Assembly (NCBI GenBank): GCA_033032175.1
Contig: CM065317.1
Location: 19,861,279-19,925,278, forward strand
Source of the DNA: Saturnia japonica
Taxonomy: Eukaryota > Arthropoda > Insecta > Lepidoptera > Saturniidae
DNA length: 64,000 nucleotides
Reading direction: 5' to 3'
A model generated the notes under the pieces. It worked only from the letters and a program-made list of their open reading frames with translations. It made no database searches and was not told the DNA's origin. The position numbers and the translations under genes are program-made. Positions 1 to 11,285 of the stretch are shown here, in pieces (position 1 is the first letter of the stretch; each line of letters begins with the position of its first letter).

Positions 1-626
1 TGTATCAGATCCTCGCCAACCCCATGCCTAGACAATGCCAACCACAACTCATTCCTCATCACTTTGTCATAGGCCTTTTCTAAATCCAAGAATGCACAAA
101 AGACTTTTTGGTTTGTTGCCAAATATCTTTCAATAATGCACCTTAAGGAAAAGATCTGATCCGTACATCTTATACTCTTTCGCTTGTACATCCCATATTC
201 TATCATCTGTTTCTAACATAACTCTTTCAATTATTACCTTAGCATACAGTTTGCCGACAAACTGAGAAAGCTAATTCCGCGGTAATTTTTACAGTCTTGT
301 TGTGACCCTTTTCCCTTGTATAACGGCACAATCACAGCCTTGCGCCAGTCTCCCGGTACCCGACCGTTTCTCTAACACAAGTTGTAAAGGCGGTACAACT
401 GACTTGCTACCACACCCTGTCCAGCCTTCAGCATTTCGACAGACACCCTGTCATACCCCGCAGCTTTACCAGATTTCATACTTTTTAATCCTTTCATAAT
501 CTCTTCTATACTGATGATGCTGTCAGGTTCACTTTCGTTAATTCCAAGAACAGGTACTTCCAATGGCGCTAGCACCTCTTCCCTTTCAAACAAATTTTCA
601 AAATATTTCTTCCATCTCTTCAACAC
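1..626 (-). pseudogene. RTE-like LINE reverse transcriptase fragment
   Basis: Read on the minus strand, this is the reverse transcriptase of a non-LTR retrotransposon. From 626 to about 372 the frame contains the stretch MLKRWKKYFENLFERE and the fingers motif GKAAGYDRVSVEMLK. A second frame near 340-240 reads AVIVPLYKGKGS and NYRGISFLSLSAN. A third frame from about 175 to the window edge reads CAFLDLEKAYDKV, the box holding the first catalytic aspartate. The three pieces follow the normal order of an RT domain but are separated by frameshifts, so this is a relic. The YADD box would lie left of the window. Assignment to the RTE group rests on the style of these motifs and is less certain than the LINE call itself. 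Confidence 0.85.
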
Positions 627-1030
627 ATATTCTTCTCCTTTTATAATACTTTCATTGAAAAATATTCACTTCAGAAATATTTGAGCATAATCGATAAATA
701 TAATATCATTATTCTGAATGTATTAATCTAAATAGATAATCATAATTAAAACAGTGCAGAAATTGTCATACCATTCTAAATAAAAAGAGCGAAATTTTGG
801 AATACCTCTATAATCAAACATGTTGAGGATAATTAATGAAAGTTGAAGGTGGAACTCCCTTGTGAAGCTTATTAACGTAAATATAAGAGTACTGCTCCCC
901 TGCTCTAGAGTAATTCCTGATGAAGTAGCTAAATCTTTTCACCATACTATTCTCCATTTTAATACAACAACAAAGAAAAGTTAGGACTCCTCAAATTCAA
1001 GTTTTGTATTTTTTTCTTTATTTATACATA
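627..1030. other. AT-rich spacer, nothing recognised
   Basis: AT-rich sequence between the LINE relic and the long-TIR transposon. I looked on the minus strand for the missing C-terminal exon of eIF3f and saw no open frame resembling it. Confidence 0.5.
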
Positions 1031-1290
1031 CAGGGTATTAGTAGACCGCTCCCGAAAATGAAGACAGACGATAGTACTAATGACACCTTTGATGATGGGA
1101 TGGAAAAAAACTGATCCTGATAAAAAAAAATCATATTATTTAAACTTTTTATTAGCATTATTTACGCTCCATCGTGTTAGTACAGCTAAATGAAACGATA
1201 ATTTACATTACTTTACTAAAAAAAAAAATACAGCAATGAAACAAAACCAAAAACAGCTGATGCTCGGATCAACGAACGCCCGAGCGCAGC
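1031..1290 (+). repeat. Left terminal inverted repeat of the 2.76-kb transposon
   Basis: Pairs with 3530-3788 read in reverse complement. Matching landmarks in order are CAGGGTATTAGTAG, GACGATAGTA, GATGATGGGATGG, the A-run, TTATTAGCATTATTTACG and CAGCTGAT. Small length differences occur in the A-runs near 1215-1225. The inner limit is approximate because similarity fades after the CAGCTGAT landmark. Confidence 0.85.
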
Positions 1291-2022
1291 GTCAATCTTG
1301 CGCTGCACGCAACTAACCTACTAGATGTGACGTACCTACCTGTTTTCAAATTAAAATATTGGCCGGACTAAAAACAGAAAGTCTGTTAAAATAAAGTACA
1401 AGAATTTTATTTTTAAATTCATTCTGATAGATTAATTAATTGTCGATCATAATTGCAAATAGTTTCTTCAACTATTACATTATTCTGTACCATTTCATTT
1501 TTAATTTCTTGTACAAAATTGTAAATTTTTTAATTGTGTACGTGATAATCCAATTAGGTTAATTTAATATTCTAATATCATTTTTGTAGTAGCGAGTTTC
1601 TTGTTACGTCAGGGTACAATTGATTGTATAAATGTATAAAAAAAAATTGAATTATAACTTCTAAATTCCATATGAAGACTAGTCAGTAGGGATAACTAAA
1701 CTTATGAAATAATAGTCATGAATGTAGGTATAACGGTTTATCGATCTGCGGAAAAGATCAAAGTGCCGCTTTCGACGCTAACGAGAGGCTACTGCAAGGA
1801 GGCGGCCCGCGGCGCTTTATTTCATTTGGCGGGGTTGATTATTAAGTTAGTATTTTTAGTTCTTGAGACAGTTACACTTTGACTTTCATTTCATGTGCGC
1901 GTGCGTGGGCGACAGATATTCGTTCAATCGTATTGTTAACTAAGTTCTTGTCATTATTTTATTGTTACGTTTTTTGTTTCTTTTTAAGATTGTGTTGATT
2001 TTATGAGAGTTTTGTTTTAATA

Positions 2023-3065
2023 ATGCCTAACGCATACGTTTATACTAGTGTTCGTGAATACGGTAGCATGTTAATGAATAATGTGCCTTGGAGAAGCTCG
2101 CGGGAATGCTTCGCGTGCATTACGAATTTACCGAGAGAGATTCCCGACAGCTGGACATCCGACTGACTCTCGCCTGATAACAGCAGCTATTCAGCGAGTG
2201 TTGGAAAATCGGCCCACTGCTCCAGTAGCGACAGGAGGTGGAAATCAAGTGGCTATTCAGTTCGAGGAGAGCATTTTTGATGTCGTTCGCTGAAATCCGA
2301 ACTTAGTTAAACGAGGTATTGCTAAATTGTTAAGGCTTCGAGATGTAACAAGTGTGTTATACTGGACAGTTTCCAAGGTGTTAAAGCGTAAACGAATGTG
2401 CCCATAAAAAGTGCACAAAGTGTAAGCTTGGTATCCGGTGAGAACGATCACTGGCGAGTTTTTTACCATTGGATAAGACCCGCAACAACGTGTGCCTGGT
2501 TTCATTGAACACGTGATCTGGACGGACGAGTAGACATTAACAGGAAACGGGCTGTGGAACCGAAGAAATACACACGTTTATTCCGAGGTGAACCCGCACG
2601 CTGTTCTACAAACCAGGCACCAAACCCGATGGTCGGTTAACGTATGGGCAGGTTTATTTAAGGATCGCATACTAGAACCAATGATTCTGCCACAGCAACT
2701 TGACGGGCAGCGATATTTAAACCTCATAAATGAACAGTCGGAGGACATTTTAGACGATTTATCATTAGCTGAATATCGCCGAAAATGGTTTCAGCATGAT
2801 GGTGTACCCCCACATCCTCAGATTCGTCCGTGAGCGCCTCACTGAGCTATTTGATGATCGCTGGATCGGCAGACTAGGACCATACTCTTGGCCACCTCTG
2901 TCACCCGATCTGACCCCGTTAGTCTTCTTTCTGTAGGGGTATGTGAGAGAATGTGCTTTTAATCGTAAGTGTGTTAGTGCCAACGAAATGCACCAAAGGA
3001 CCGTGGATGTTTTCGACAAACTACGTGCGGACTGGGTCGAGGACTCCACGATGATGCCTGCATGA
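2023..3065 (+). pseudogene. Degraded transposase of the long-TIR element (Tc1/mariner-related)
   Basis: The likely start at 2023 reads MPNAYVYTSVREYGSML. Near 2075-2081 the frame shifts to LGEARGNASRALRIYRERFP, the helix-turn-helix type N-terminus (DUF4817-like) of insect transposases. Downstream pieces keep the family order: WTDE (the second catalytic Asp region, about 2518, followed directly by a TAG), NGLWNRRNTHVYSEVNPHA, SVNVWAGLFKDRI, KWFQHDGVPPH (about 2785). After another frameshift near 2829 come RERLTELFDDRWIGR and SPDLTP, holding the third acidic position (about 2900), then a TAG within FFL*GYVREC. At least two frameshifts and two nonsense codons rule out activity. The family name is inferred from motif recall; a profile search would settle it. 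Confidence 0.8.
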
Positions 3066-3529
3066 GGATACGCAACGCCGAGACCAAATCTGCCTCGAAA
3101 TGAATGGGGCACAATTTGAGCCGCATCTCATAAGACCACGGAAGCTTTAGATCGGTAAGCTGTTTCATACCTACATTTTTTATAAATAACTTAGTACTGA
3201 ACTGATATGAATAGGTACATAACTGAATACATCAGAATAATAAACATTCTTACACGATGGATTAAAAAACATGGCTCAATGCTTGTTAAAATTTTATTTA
3301 AGTATTTTTTTCATTCGCGGGGAATCGAACCCGTTACTTTTTTAATTCAACCGGAGAATTCGAATGAAAGTGGCCAGGTAGACACTAGCACAGTGGCAAA
3401 GTAGATAAGTTAGGGATTTAGACAATATTGTAAATAATTATTTGTGCGATCGCCAGCTGCGGGCCGCGCGAGAATGGCACCGCGCCGCGCTCGTGCTGGA
3501 CTGGCGCCGCGACGCGCCGCGCCTGCGCG

Positions 3530-3788
3530 TTATTTGACCCGAGCAATCAGCTGTATTTAATTTGGTGTTCATTGCTGGTTTTTTTTTTTAGTAAAGTATT
3601 GTATTTTTTTGTAATATTCTCGTTTCATTAAGTTGTACTAACATGATGGAGCGTAAATAATGCTAATAAAAAGTTTAAATAATATGTTTTTTTTTAATCA
3701 GGATCAATTTTTTTTCCATCCCATCATCAAAGGTGTCATTAATACTATCGTCTGTCTTCATTTTCGGGAGCGGTCTACTAATACCCTG
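3530..3788 (-). repeat. Right terminal inverted repeat of the 2.76-kb transposon
   Basis: Reverse-complement partner of 1031-1290. The outermost bases end ...CTACTAATACCCTG and are followed by TA. The inner end merges into a GC-rich patch (3450-3540) built of CGCGCCGCG-like units. Confidence 0.85.
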
Positions 3789-4332
3789 TATAATACAACT
3801 GCAACAATATTACAAGAATGTGGCTGTACATTACATAATAGTTTTGATGAAATTTGAAATATAGATAGTTCATAGCTTAGATTAACACAGGATAATTATT
3901 ATACTCTGTACTATTTATTATACATTATGTATAATATCCTGTACATACATAGTTAGATGATTCAGTATCAATAATAAATATAATGATTGATTTTAGGCTA
4001 TGTTGCATTCAATAATACTACACAGCCCTTCTTTTATTTGAATATATTCTATAGAGTAATTATAACATTACATTACAATTAAAATAATAATAAATAATTA
4101 AGTAAATAAATGTTACAATACATTTATTATTAGTCATTTGTATTGTTTATTTTTTAATTAAGTAGATAACTGACTCTGATTATACAATTTACACTAGCAC
4201 ATCTCTAGTGTAGTCATAGTGATAGCTGTCATACGACCCAAGTACATTTTACAAAGTATAGTTCTTATTTTTGAATAGAAATAATATAGAATTTACTACG
4301 AAAATATACTTTCTAGAAAGTAAAGCAAAGAC
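3789..4332. other. AT-rich stretch, probably eIF3f intron
   Basis: No gene recognised. If eIF3f exon 4 is spliced at 4333|4332 (a GT donor on the minus strand), this stretch and the transposon to its left belong to the following intron. Reading straight through the donor instead adds 27 unrelated residues and a stop at 4249, which does not resemble the family C-terminus. Confidence 0.45.
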
Positions 4333-7300
4333 CTGGTCAAGGAGTGAAGACAGTTTGGAGGCAGCGTCCGCCACCTGCGCGAGGTCCACCATAGGCTGCA
4401 CTTGCCTAGACCTGCCGCCACCGCCCATCGTCTTTTGACATAACTGCATTCCTACAATCTGAAATTATAATAATAATTATTATTTTTCACTTTCTTAAAT
4501 TACAATTAAAATTGGTTGTTTTAGATTTGAACTGTCATCCACAATACATTAAATAACAATCAGAAAAAAAAAACCATTGAAAATTCGTATACAAGCCACG
4601 GATGAGTAGTAATTTACTTGATTATAGTAAAATTTCACTTCACCGCTTTGTTGAGCTACAAATCTCTTTATTATTATTTTACTTGACTGTGAGAAAAGAG
4701 GGTTATGTTTTTCAAGCGTATGTATTTATTAGGTCGGGGAAAAAGTGTTTTTCCTAGATAGACTTAACATCAATAGGTATAAAAAAAAACCTCTAAAAAT
4801 AATGGCCTGAGGCATCATCCAACAAATTCATTAAAATATGTTGTTAGATTTGGTTTTGTTTTTAATAAATCAAACAACCAAATTAACATGAAACTTAAAT
4901 TATCCAGTCTGTCTATTTAAAAAAACGAGCTCAGCTCCACACCACCAACGTTGGGGCCAAATCGTCGCCACGCCAACAATCTCAAACCCACCGCACATAG
5001 GTACAGGCATTTTAGTGGAATAAAATTTCTAAAAATATTGTAATATCGTTTTTCGTCTCGCATTTTAAAATTTGAACTGATAATTGTTTTTTAATATTGA
5101 TAAATAATAACCAGTGTTTAATCGTTTTTATAAATCAGAAGAAAAAATGAGTTTTAATTGAAATTGATAAATTTTGATTTTGTATTTACCACTTATTTTG
5201 AAAAAAGCTAAAAAACATGATAACTCAAAAATGGTTCACTTTTGCATAATACATATGGGGTTTAAATTATCGCAAATAGTCACTGCTATCACCTCCCGAC
5301 GGGAATACGTCGAATTACCAATAACCCTGTATAACTAAATTGACATTTATTTACCTCTGGTTCATAGCTTGTTAGCGAGACATCGATAGGTGTGAACATG
5401 CAACCTTGTTTCCCTTTTGGTACTCCAAGAGCAACACAAACGTAGGCACGCAGCCCCATGCGGCCACCCTGCAGGGATGTGTCTAGTGTCACATGCACTG
5501 GCTCCCGGCACTCTCGAGAGTAGTACTCATGGATCACTGATGAGTGATTTGTTACCTCATTACCTGTGGCCCACCAACCTGCACCAAACAACCAAACCAA
5601 AATATACTCAACAGTGATACACATAAAATACAGTACATATTACATTAATACTTTTACTCATATAAAGTTATGTCATTGAAGTTAAACTTCTTTTGGGACA
5701 GCGTGAATTGGATTTTATGAAATGAAAATGTGTAACGAAAAAGATATAGCTATAAATGCATATGTAGGCTTTAGGCTATGAGAGAATGAAATAGAATGCA
5801 TTTCTATATAGTTTCCTCCTCCTTCTATCTTCTTTCATCTAATCTTAATGTACTCAACATATATACAAAGAAAGAGAGAGTGAGAGAAGTTTCACTTCTA
5901 CCTACTGTGTGTCACACACAGTGTGTGAGTTCACACTCACACTCAAATTTTTTGGGTAAAAATGTTTATAACATCAGATATTTTCTAGAAATACTCGTAA
6001 TTTACGAAAAATCGATTAATCCCTTATCTCTCTACCCCATTCAATCAATACATATTTATATCCAAATAAATATTGATTGAATGGGGTATTAGTATTATTA
6101 TTCTTGTTAATATTGGTTTTTTTGTGTTGATTTTGTTTTTATAATTTTTGTTTTTGATGTGTTGTGTGATGGATAAATAAACTTTTTCTTTCTTTTTTAA
6201 ATACTTGACATTTTCCATACACAAAGTTTAAATATTCACTTATACAACATGGTTTATTTCTCTGTAGTCAGTTATTTATTAAGAGTTTGTTTTTCATTAG
6301 GACTATTGAGGTGGGAAACAACTTTTCTTCCAGAGAGTTTTTTTTTCAATTATGGGCTAAAAATTTGTGAGAAAGTGGTGGGCAGTGTGCAATATTCAAT
6401 ATACTCATTGCAAGTAGCAATGGTATGAGACCCAGAAGAAACAGATTTTCATCAAGTTTACTTGCAGTATATTCCTGTGTATCATTTACTGACAGCTTTC
6501 TATGATGTAGTATAACAATTATACTGATAGTTCTAAATCTTAATATTATATTATATCTTTTGATAACACTGAAACATTGATGATATTAACATTATGTGAC
6601 AGCTTCCTTGTGGTAATGATATAAAGATAGCTCATAGGTGTTTAAGTATTATGATGATTGTCCGGTAATAAAAGTTTTATGCTTTATGATAAACTTCATA
6701 GTCACTTAGTTAACAATACTACACAAGTCATAATTTGACCAAGAAACATTTTATACACCATTCACTAGATTATTTTGCATTTCATCGAAAGGGATCTTGT
6801 AAAAGATATTATGTAACAATTAAAGCATGACAATGACCCTAAACACATAGCCAATAGTGTCAAATGTTTCCTTAGCAAACGGTGTATATCTGTTTTTAAC
6901 TGGCCAGTAAATAGTCCGGATTTAAACCTGATAGAAAATCTCTGGTATATTGTTAAAAAGAAAGTCTCAAACAAACGTAACACCAGTCAAAACTAACTAT
7001 ATGAAGCAATTATTGAAGCATGCAATTGAATCCCCTTAGAAAATTATATGAAATTTATTGAATCAATGGCATGTCCCTGCAGTGCTGTTATTGAAAATAA
7101 AGGATACACCACTAAATATTAATTATAACTATTGGTAGGCTGTGGATAGTAGCTATTTCGTAAATAACATTACTAATTACTAATACTTAAAAAAATATTG
7201 TTTTTTATATTTTTTTGTTGTTGTTTCTAATTAGTTGACCATTATTGTTCATACCTTAAAACTGATTTAAATGTTTGTCCATAATGTAATATTGAAACTG

Positions 7301-8755
7301 CACTTGTGTAATGTGATTTATATTGTTTTTCTAATAAATGATAAATCATTGAACATATTGTTGTCCTATTTATTGTTTAATTTCAAAATAAAATCGATTG
7401 TGGAGAAGTATCTTACATAATGTCAAGGACCATTGGAAGTGTTTCTAATTAAACAACCACCACTGTATATATACATATATATCTCCTGAAAACAAAGCAA
7501 ATCTGACTTGTGCGGTGTTGTTAGCTAAGCAATAAGGTTATTGTAATCATCAGGTATTGAAAAAAATATTAATACTACCTTACAACTCATGATCCTATAT
7601 GAGATTAGTTATAGGTACATTGCAGTGACCATTCACAACAATGGACTATGTGCTTATTTCTGATTTCTACAAAAAAAGAGATGGATCCTTAACTGATATG
7701 CCCACAGTTTAGAAGATGTAATTATGTACACAATTTTTTTAATATAATAGCTCTGAACATCGACAGTTCTGCCCCTGATGATAAGCACAGCACAATCCCA
7801 ACACAACGGCAACCACTGAGAAATCTAAATATATTGGCCGTTGCCGCTGTCATGCCTGCCTACATAAATTTCTCTTCATGTTATGCTTAAAGTTCCCAAT
7901 ATTGTAAGCACACAAGGACCGGGAGAAGGTTCCATAGCTTCACAGTATAACAAGGATAAGTCATAGAGAACTTTTAGTTTTACACAACAATCATATTATG
8001 GCTATCTTTATAAACAAATAATGATGATGCAACAAACAATTTCTAGATGTACAGTTTTAATACAAGTATACAATGTTAAACTACTGTACTGTATTTAGTC
8101 AACCATTGTAGGCCAAAATTGTCAAACAATCAAAAGAAAACAGAAGATAACTTCAAAGAAAACTAAAAGCAATACGCCTGACTAAATCTAAACGGACGAT
8201 TTTTGGTAATATAGTTCATAGTATATAAATATTTAAACAATACACTAACCAACAATGCTCTCTGATGCATTGACCCGTCTGTTCAGCTCATATACATCCA
8301 TAGCATAATTAAGTTCTGCTTCTACTTGATCAGCGTGCTCCTTGTGAGGCACGCAGAAGCAGTTTGTCACTTCCACCACTCCCTTATCCGTAGTTCCTGA
8401 AGCAATCAAATCATAACATAACCTCTAAGCAATTTGCATTACATATAATTTTACCTTAAATTTAACTAATTCACTCAAATAATAAATTTTTCAAATAGCT
8501 CTCTAACAACTACATTTCTAATATGTGTTAAACTGATTAATTAGTTATTACACCAAGGTACAAAACGTAAGTTTCACACATGACGTTGCTGTTATTTAAA
8601 GAAATTGAATTCGTAAGTGTACACTGGAAAAATAACTTAACCTTACCCAATAAGGTACCGATAACTCTGTGAGAGTCCGCATTTCGACGTTCATAAGCAT
8701 CCACAATTTGAAATAAAACAACAGGGTGAACCTTGACACTTAAGTTCAGCGCCAT
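4333..8755 (-). CDS. eIF3f: Eukaryotic translation initiation factor 3 subunit F, 3' end outside window
   Basis: Four coding exons are visible: 8755-8647, 8396-8250, 5578-5355 and 4458-4333. All introns have GT/AG borders and phases match (1, 1, 0). Translation begins [20 protein letters not shown] and continues through [75 protein letters not shown] and [19 protein letters not shown]. This is the MPN domain plus linker of eIF3f, a non-catalytic MPN subunit of the eIF3 complex that acts on the 40S ribosome in the cytoplasm. About 202 residues are encoded here. Family members run to roughly 280, so the C-terminal exon(s) are missing from the window. A pyrimidine tract (CTTTTTCTTAC) lies just upstream of the ATG, as in 5'TOP-type leaders. 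The identification is firm; the exon 4 donor is less so. Confidence 0.93.
4691..4725 (+). repeat. Short dispersed repeat, copy 1
   Basis: GGTTATGTTTTTCAAGCGTA preceded by an A/G-rich run. A near-identical stretch occurs at 9961-9995, where it abuts a mariner terminus. Here it is followed by AGGTCGGGGAAAAAGTG, which itself resembles a mariner inverted-repeat end. Probably the tail of a dispersed element. It lies in the intron between eIF3f exons 3 and 4. Confidence 0.5.
6033..6088. repeat. Perfect 18-bp inverted repeat with a 20-base loop
   Basis: TACCCCATTCAATCAATA at 6033-6050 is answered by its exact reverse complement at 6071-6088. The loop is AT-rich and could pair further. It lies in the large intron between eIF3f exons 2 and 3, which would carry the hairpin in its primary transcript. 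It could be a miniature element end pair or a small hairpin RNA; nothing here decides between them. Confidence 0.6.
6823..7465 (+). pseudogene. Tc1-like transposase C-terminus and 3' terminal repeat
   Basis: The plus strand from 6823 reads [38 protein letters not shown] and [13 protein letters not shown], the typical DD34E Tc1 transposase end with the second catalytic Asp (HDNDPKH) and the final Glu (NLIENLW). In-frame stops follow near 6994 and 7028, then the tail reaches a natural stop at 7120-7122. The 3' terminus ends AAACAACCACCACTG before TA at 7466-7467, as expected of a Tc1 inverted repeat. I could not find the matching 5' repeat, so this is a 5'-truncated or heavily decayed copy inside an eIF3f intron. 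Confidence 0.8.
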
Positions 8756-8945
8756 TTTGGTTGTAAGAAAAAGAATCACAGAAATTCACAGAACATAAAT
8801 ACGGTTTACCCTTACCCGTATATCCCTAACTAGGCTTATTGAAAAAGTATCGTATATCGATATTTGTAGCCGATATATTTAAAACGATTATATCAATTGT
8901 AAAATCAATATCGATAATCATATCAAAAACGATATATTTTTTAAT
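8756..8945 (-). promoter_or_regulatory. Putative eIF3f promoter with a cluster of TATCGATA-like sites
   Basis: Immediately upstream of the eIF3f start codon, 8845-8935 contains several overlapping near-matches to the DREF site TATCGATA (for example GTATATCGATATT near 8853, AATATCGATAATC near 8910, ACGATATATT near 8930). In Drosophila such sites control housekeeping and growth genes. A functional role here is inference: similar strings recur at 9510-9560, and the cluster could be part of a repeat. Confidence 0.4.
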
Positions 8946-10002
8946 TTATGTAACTAAAGTCGCTAGAAACCATAACCGTGAAAAGTAGGAACGATCAGAA
9001 AAAAGTGCGTGCCTACAAATTACACAGGCCAGAAGTGAAACTTTATTGGCAAAGTAATTTTTAAATCTAGTTTATATTTATATCAATCTAAAGCTTAAGA
9101 AGGAAGATATGTTAGGAATTTAATGAATTTAATTGTTATTAAATGAAATATTAATTATAATTTATTCTTAAATGACGAGTGGCAAATTAAAATGCCACAC
9201 GTTGTTTGTATATATTAAAACTTCCTAACCTTCAAACGAATTGACATAAAAATTTTTATATTAACAAAAAGATAACAAATATATTACTTACTCTGAATAA
9301 CTGCTTAGCATAGGAAGATTTACAAATTTACCACAAAATTTTAATTGATAAATTAAACTCACTGTTTACACATTGTCTCCATGACTACGTGTTTCATGCT
9401 ACGTTCGCTCTTTCTCACTCTCTCTCAATCGGTCTCAATCGCTTTTTCCTATTCTCTCTCTCTCAAAACATTTCACATTTTCGTGACGCGTTTTCGATAT
9501 TTTTCTGCGATTTATCGACGTCGATATTGATTTTTTAATAGAAGTCGATATATCGATATATATTTCACTTCTGACATCCCCAAAATGATACGATTTCAGC
9601 TACTTTTCCCCAAACAACTTAAACTTGCCTATTCCTTATAATTTTTGTTTAATTCTAGTTTAGTAGTATAAGCAGCTTTAAGATATGGGGATATGTGTGC
9701 AGAAATATAAAAGTACCATCGTACTGATGCAAATATTTAACTTTTTTTTTAATTGTAAATAAAAACGTAATCTGACCAGATAAACTAAACTTAAGGCTAT
9801 ATGACAGTTACATTTGCTTTCTTCGTGCGTTTTTATCTATTCTATTGATTTTCTATCCGAAGGTATAGTTACTTGTAAATGTAAAACAATTTATAAAGTT
9901 CATATCAACTAAATACATATTTTGTACATGCAATGTAACCATTTCTGTTTTTAAGCGAACGCGAAAAGGGGGGTTATGTTTTTCCAGCGTATGTACGAGG
10001 GG
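8946..10002. other. Intergenic DNA, no gene recognised
   Basis: AT-rich. CAGAAGTGAAA near 9030 and its reverse complement TTTCACTTCTG near 9566 could be the ends of a small non-autonomous element; only 11 bp match exactly, so I do not assert it. CT-rich runs lie near 9411-9465. A second copy of the short repeat seen at 4691 lies at 9961-9995. Confidence 0.4.
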
Positions 10003-10870
10003 AAGTCCAAAAATTCGTCGAATAGAAGGGTTTTAAATAAAATCAAACAATAAATCTATTTTACCTTTTCAATATAATCACCCTTACGCTAAATACATTT
10101 ATTACATACATGAATTTATTTTTCTAAACCATAGTAAAAAAAAAAATCTTTTCCCTCAAAATTAGCCAAAATTACCTCATATAGCCCATTGTCGTTGGAA
10201 AATTTCCTTCCCCTTAAGTCTTTTTTTAAATTGCGAAACAAATAAAAATCACTTGGGGCCAGATCTGGACTGTAGGATGGTTGGACTAGTGATTCAAAGC
10301 CATGCGTATACAGATCAGTCATTGCAACTCTGCTCTTGTGAACCGGCGCGTTTTCTTGCAAGAGCAACACACCTTTGGTCAATTTTCCTCGAAGTTTGTC
10401 CTTGATGGCCTCCTTTATTTTTTCTAGTATCGTTGCGTATTCTCCGGTTATGGTCCTTCCCTTTTCTTTGTAATTTTTCATACTCACGTGGTCATGTAGG
10501 ATTCGCAAAATGGTGGTATCTGATACTCCAACTAATGCAGATAAGTGTTTTTTCTTCAAATGGGTATCCTCCAGTACAATTTTTGCACTTTTTTGAAGAT
10601 GTCTGATGTAGTGGCCTCAACCATCCTTCCTGAGCAGGGATCCTATTCAATCGACTCCCGACCAAGTTTAAAAAGACCATGCTACTTGTAAACCATTGAT
10701 TTACTAGGACACTGTTCCCCCTAAACGGCTTCCATTTCATTCAAAATGGTGTGAGCGTTCTTTCCTTGCTTGGTAAGGAAGCACAGGAGGTACAGCACGG
10801 TGTTCAATTTTCTCCATAGTTTCAGTTTTCTTCCGGATTGACTTGTTTAGCAGGCGAGTGTTCATAAACT
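10003..10870 (-). pseudogene. Mariner element with internal deletion
   Basis: On the minus strand the N-terminal part starts near 10830 (MEKIEHRAV...) in several frames. It continues with KKKHLSALVGVSDTTILRIL (helix-turn-helix, from 10559), then jumps directly to GRTITGEYATILEKIKEA. The block holding the first catalytic aspartate is therefore missing. Next come LLLQENAPVHKS, where the second catalytic position reads E instead of D, and YSPDLAPSDFYLF with the third aspartate, ending at about 10116. The left end (ACGAGGGGAAGTCCAAAAAT near 9996-10015) looks like a mariner inverted repeat. The right terminus is not identifiable before LINE sequence begins near 10915. Non-functional. Confidence 0.8.
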
Positions 10871-11285
10871 GATGACGCAATAGGTTCTATTTATTTTGAA
10901 CTGACTACACTGTTAGCCTTAGGGGCCCTAAAGCCGCTGCGGCTTTTACAGCTTCTTTGAACTTGGGGGCGAGCGCTTAGGGCACTTAGCCGCGAAAGTT
11001 TTTCGACGACTCGCACGAGGGTGCCAGAGTGGCCGAACCTCGGCTCGGACGATCGTCACGAATGCGAATAGGTCTCGATCTGGCTAATTTTCCTACTCCT
11101 ACAAAACCACGAACTTTTGGACCTCCCAGCGTATACAGTATGTCTATTTTTTGGCACGCTCTGTAGCCTAAACCACTTGATGGGTTTTAGCATACGAGGT
11201 GTCGTTAGATTTGTCTTAATTGTTGAAATGACATAGGCAGATGTTTCTATCGTAAATTCGGAAAAATCGTAATTCACATCGTAAT

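Larger units (their letters stand above)
1031..3788 (+). mobile_element. DNA transposon with long terminal inverted repeats, inactive
   Basis: The element starts CAGGGTATTAGTAGACCGCT and ends with the reverse complement of that sequence. A TA dinucleotide flanks each side (1029-1030 and 3789-3790), which fits the TA target duplication of the IS630-Tc1-mariner superfamily. The inverted repeats continue inward for about 250 bp with only scattered mismatches. The interior carries one degraded transposase gene in the plus orientation (2023-3065). Total length is 2758 bp. Both subterminal ends become GC-rich just inside the repeats (about 1260-1320 and 3450-3540), in contrast to the AT-rich surroundings. 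The element lies downstream of the last eIF3f exon visible here, so it may sit in an intron of that gene. Confidence 0.85.

Noticed and set aside
3310..3400. Possible minus-strand tRNA (GGTTCGATTCCCCGC in reverse complement)
   Set aside because: Only a T-loop-like stretch is present; no acceptor stem partner, D arm or anticodon arm of the right spacing. Probably decayed SINE or tRNA-derived DNA inside the transposon.
5905..5945. GTGTGT/CACACA palindromic patch near the 18-bp hairpin
   Set aside because: Simple-repeat composition explains the symmetry.
9028..9580. Possible MITE bounded by CAGAAGTGAAA and TTTCACTTCTG
   Set aside because: Only 11 bp of exact inverted match and no target duplication seen.
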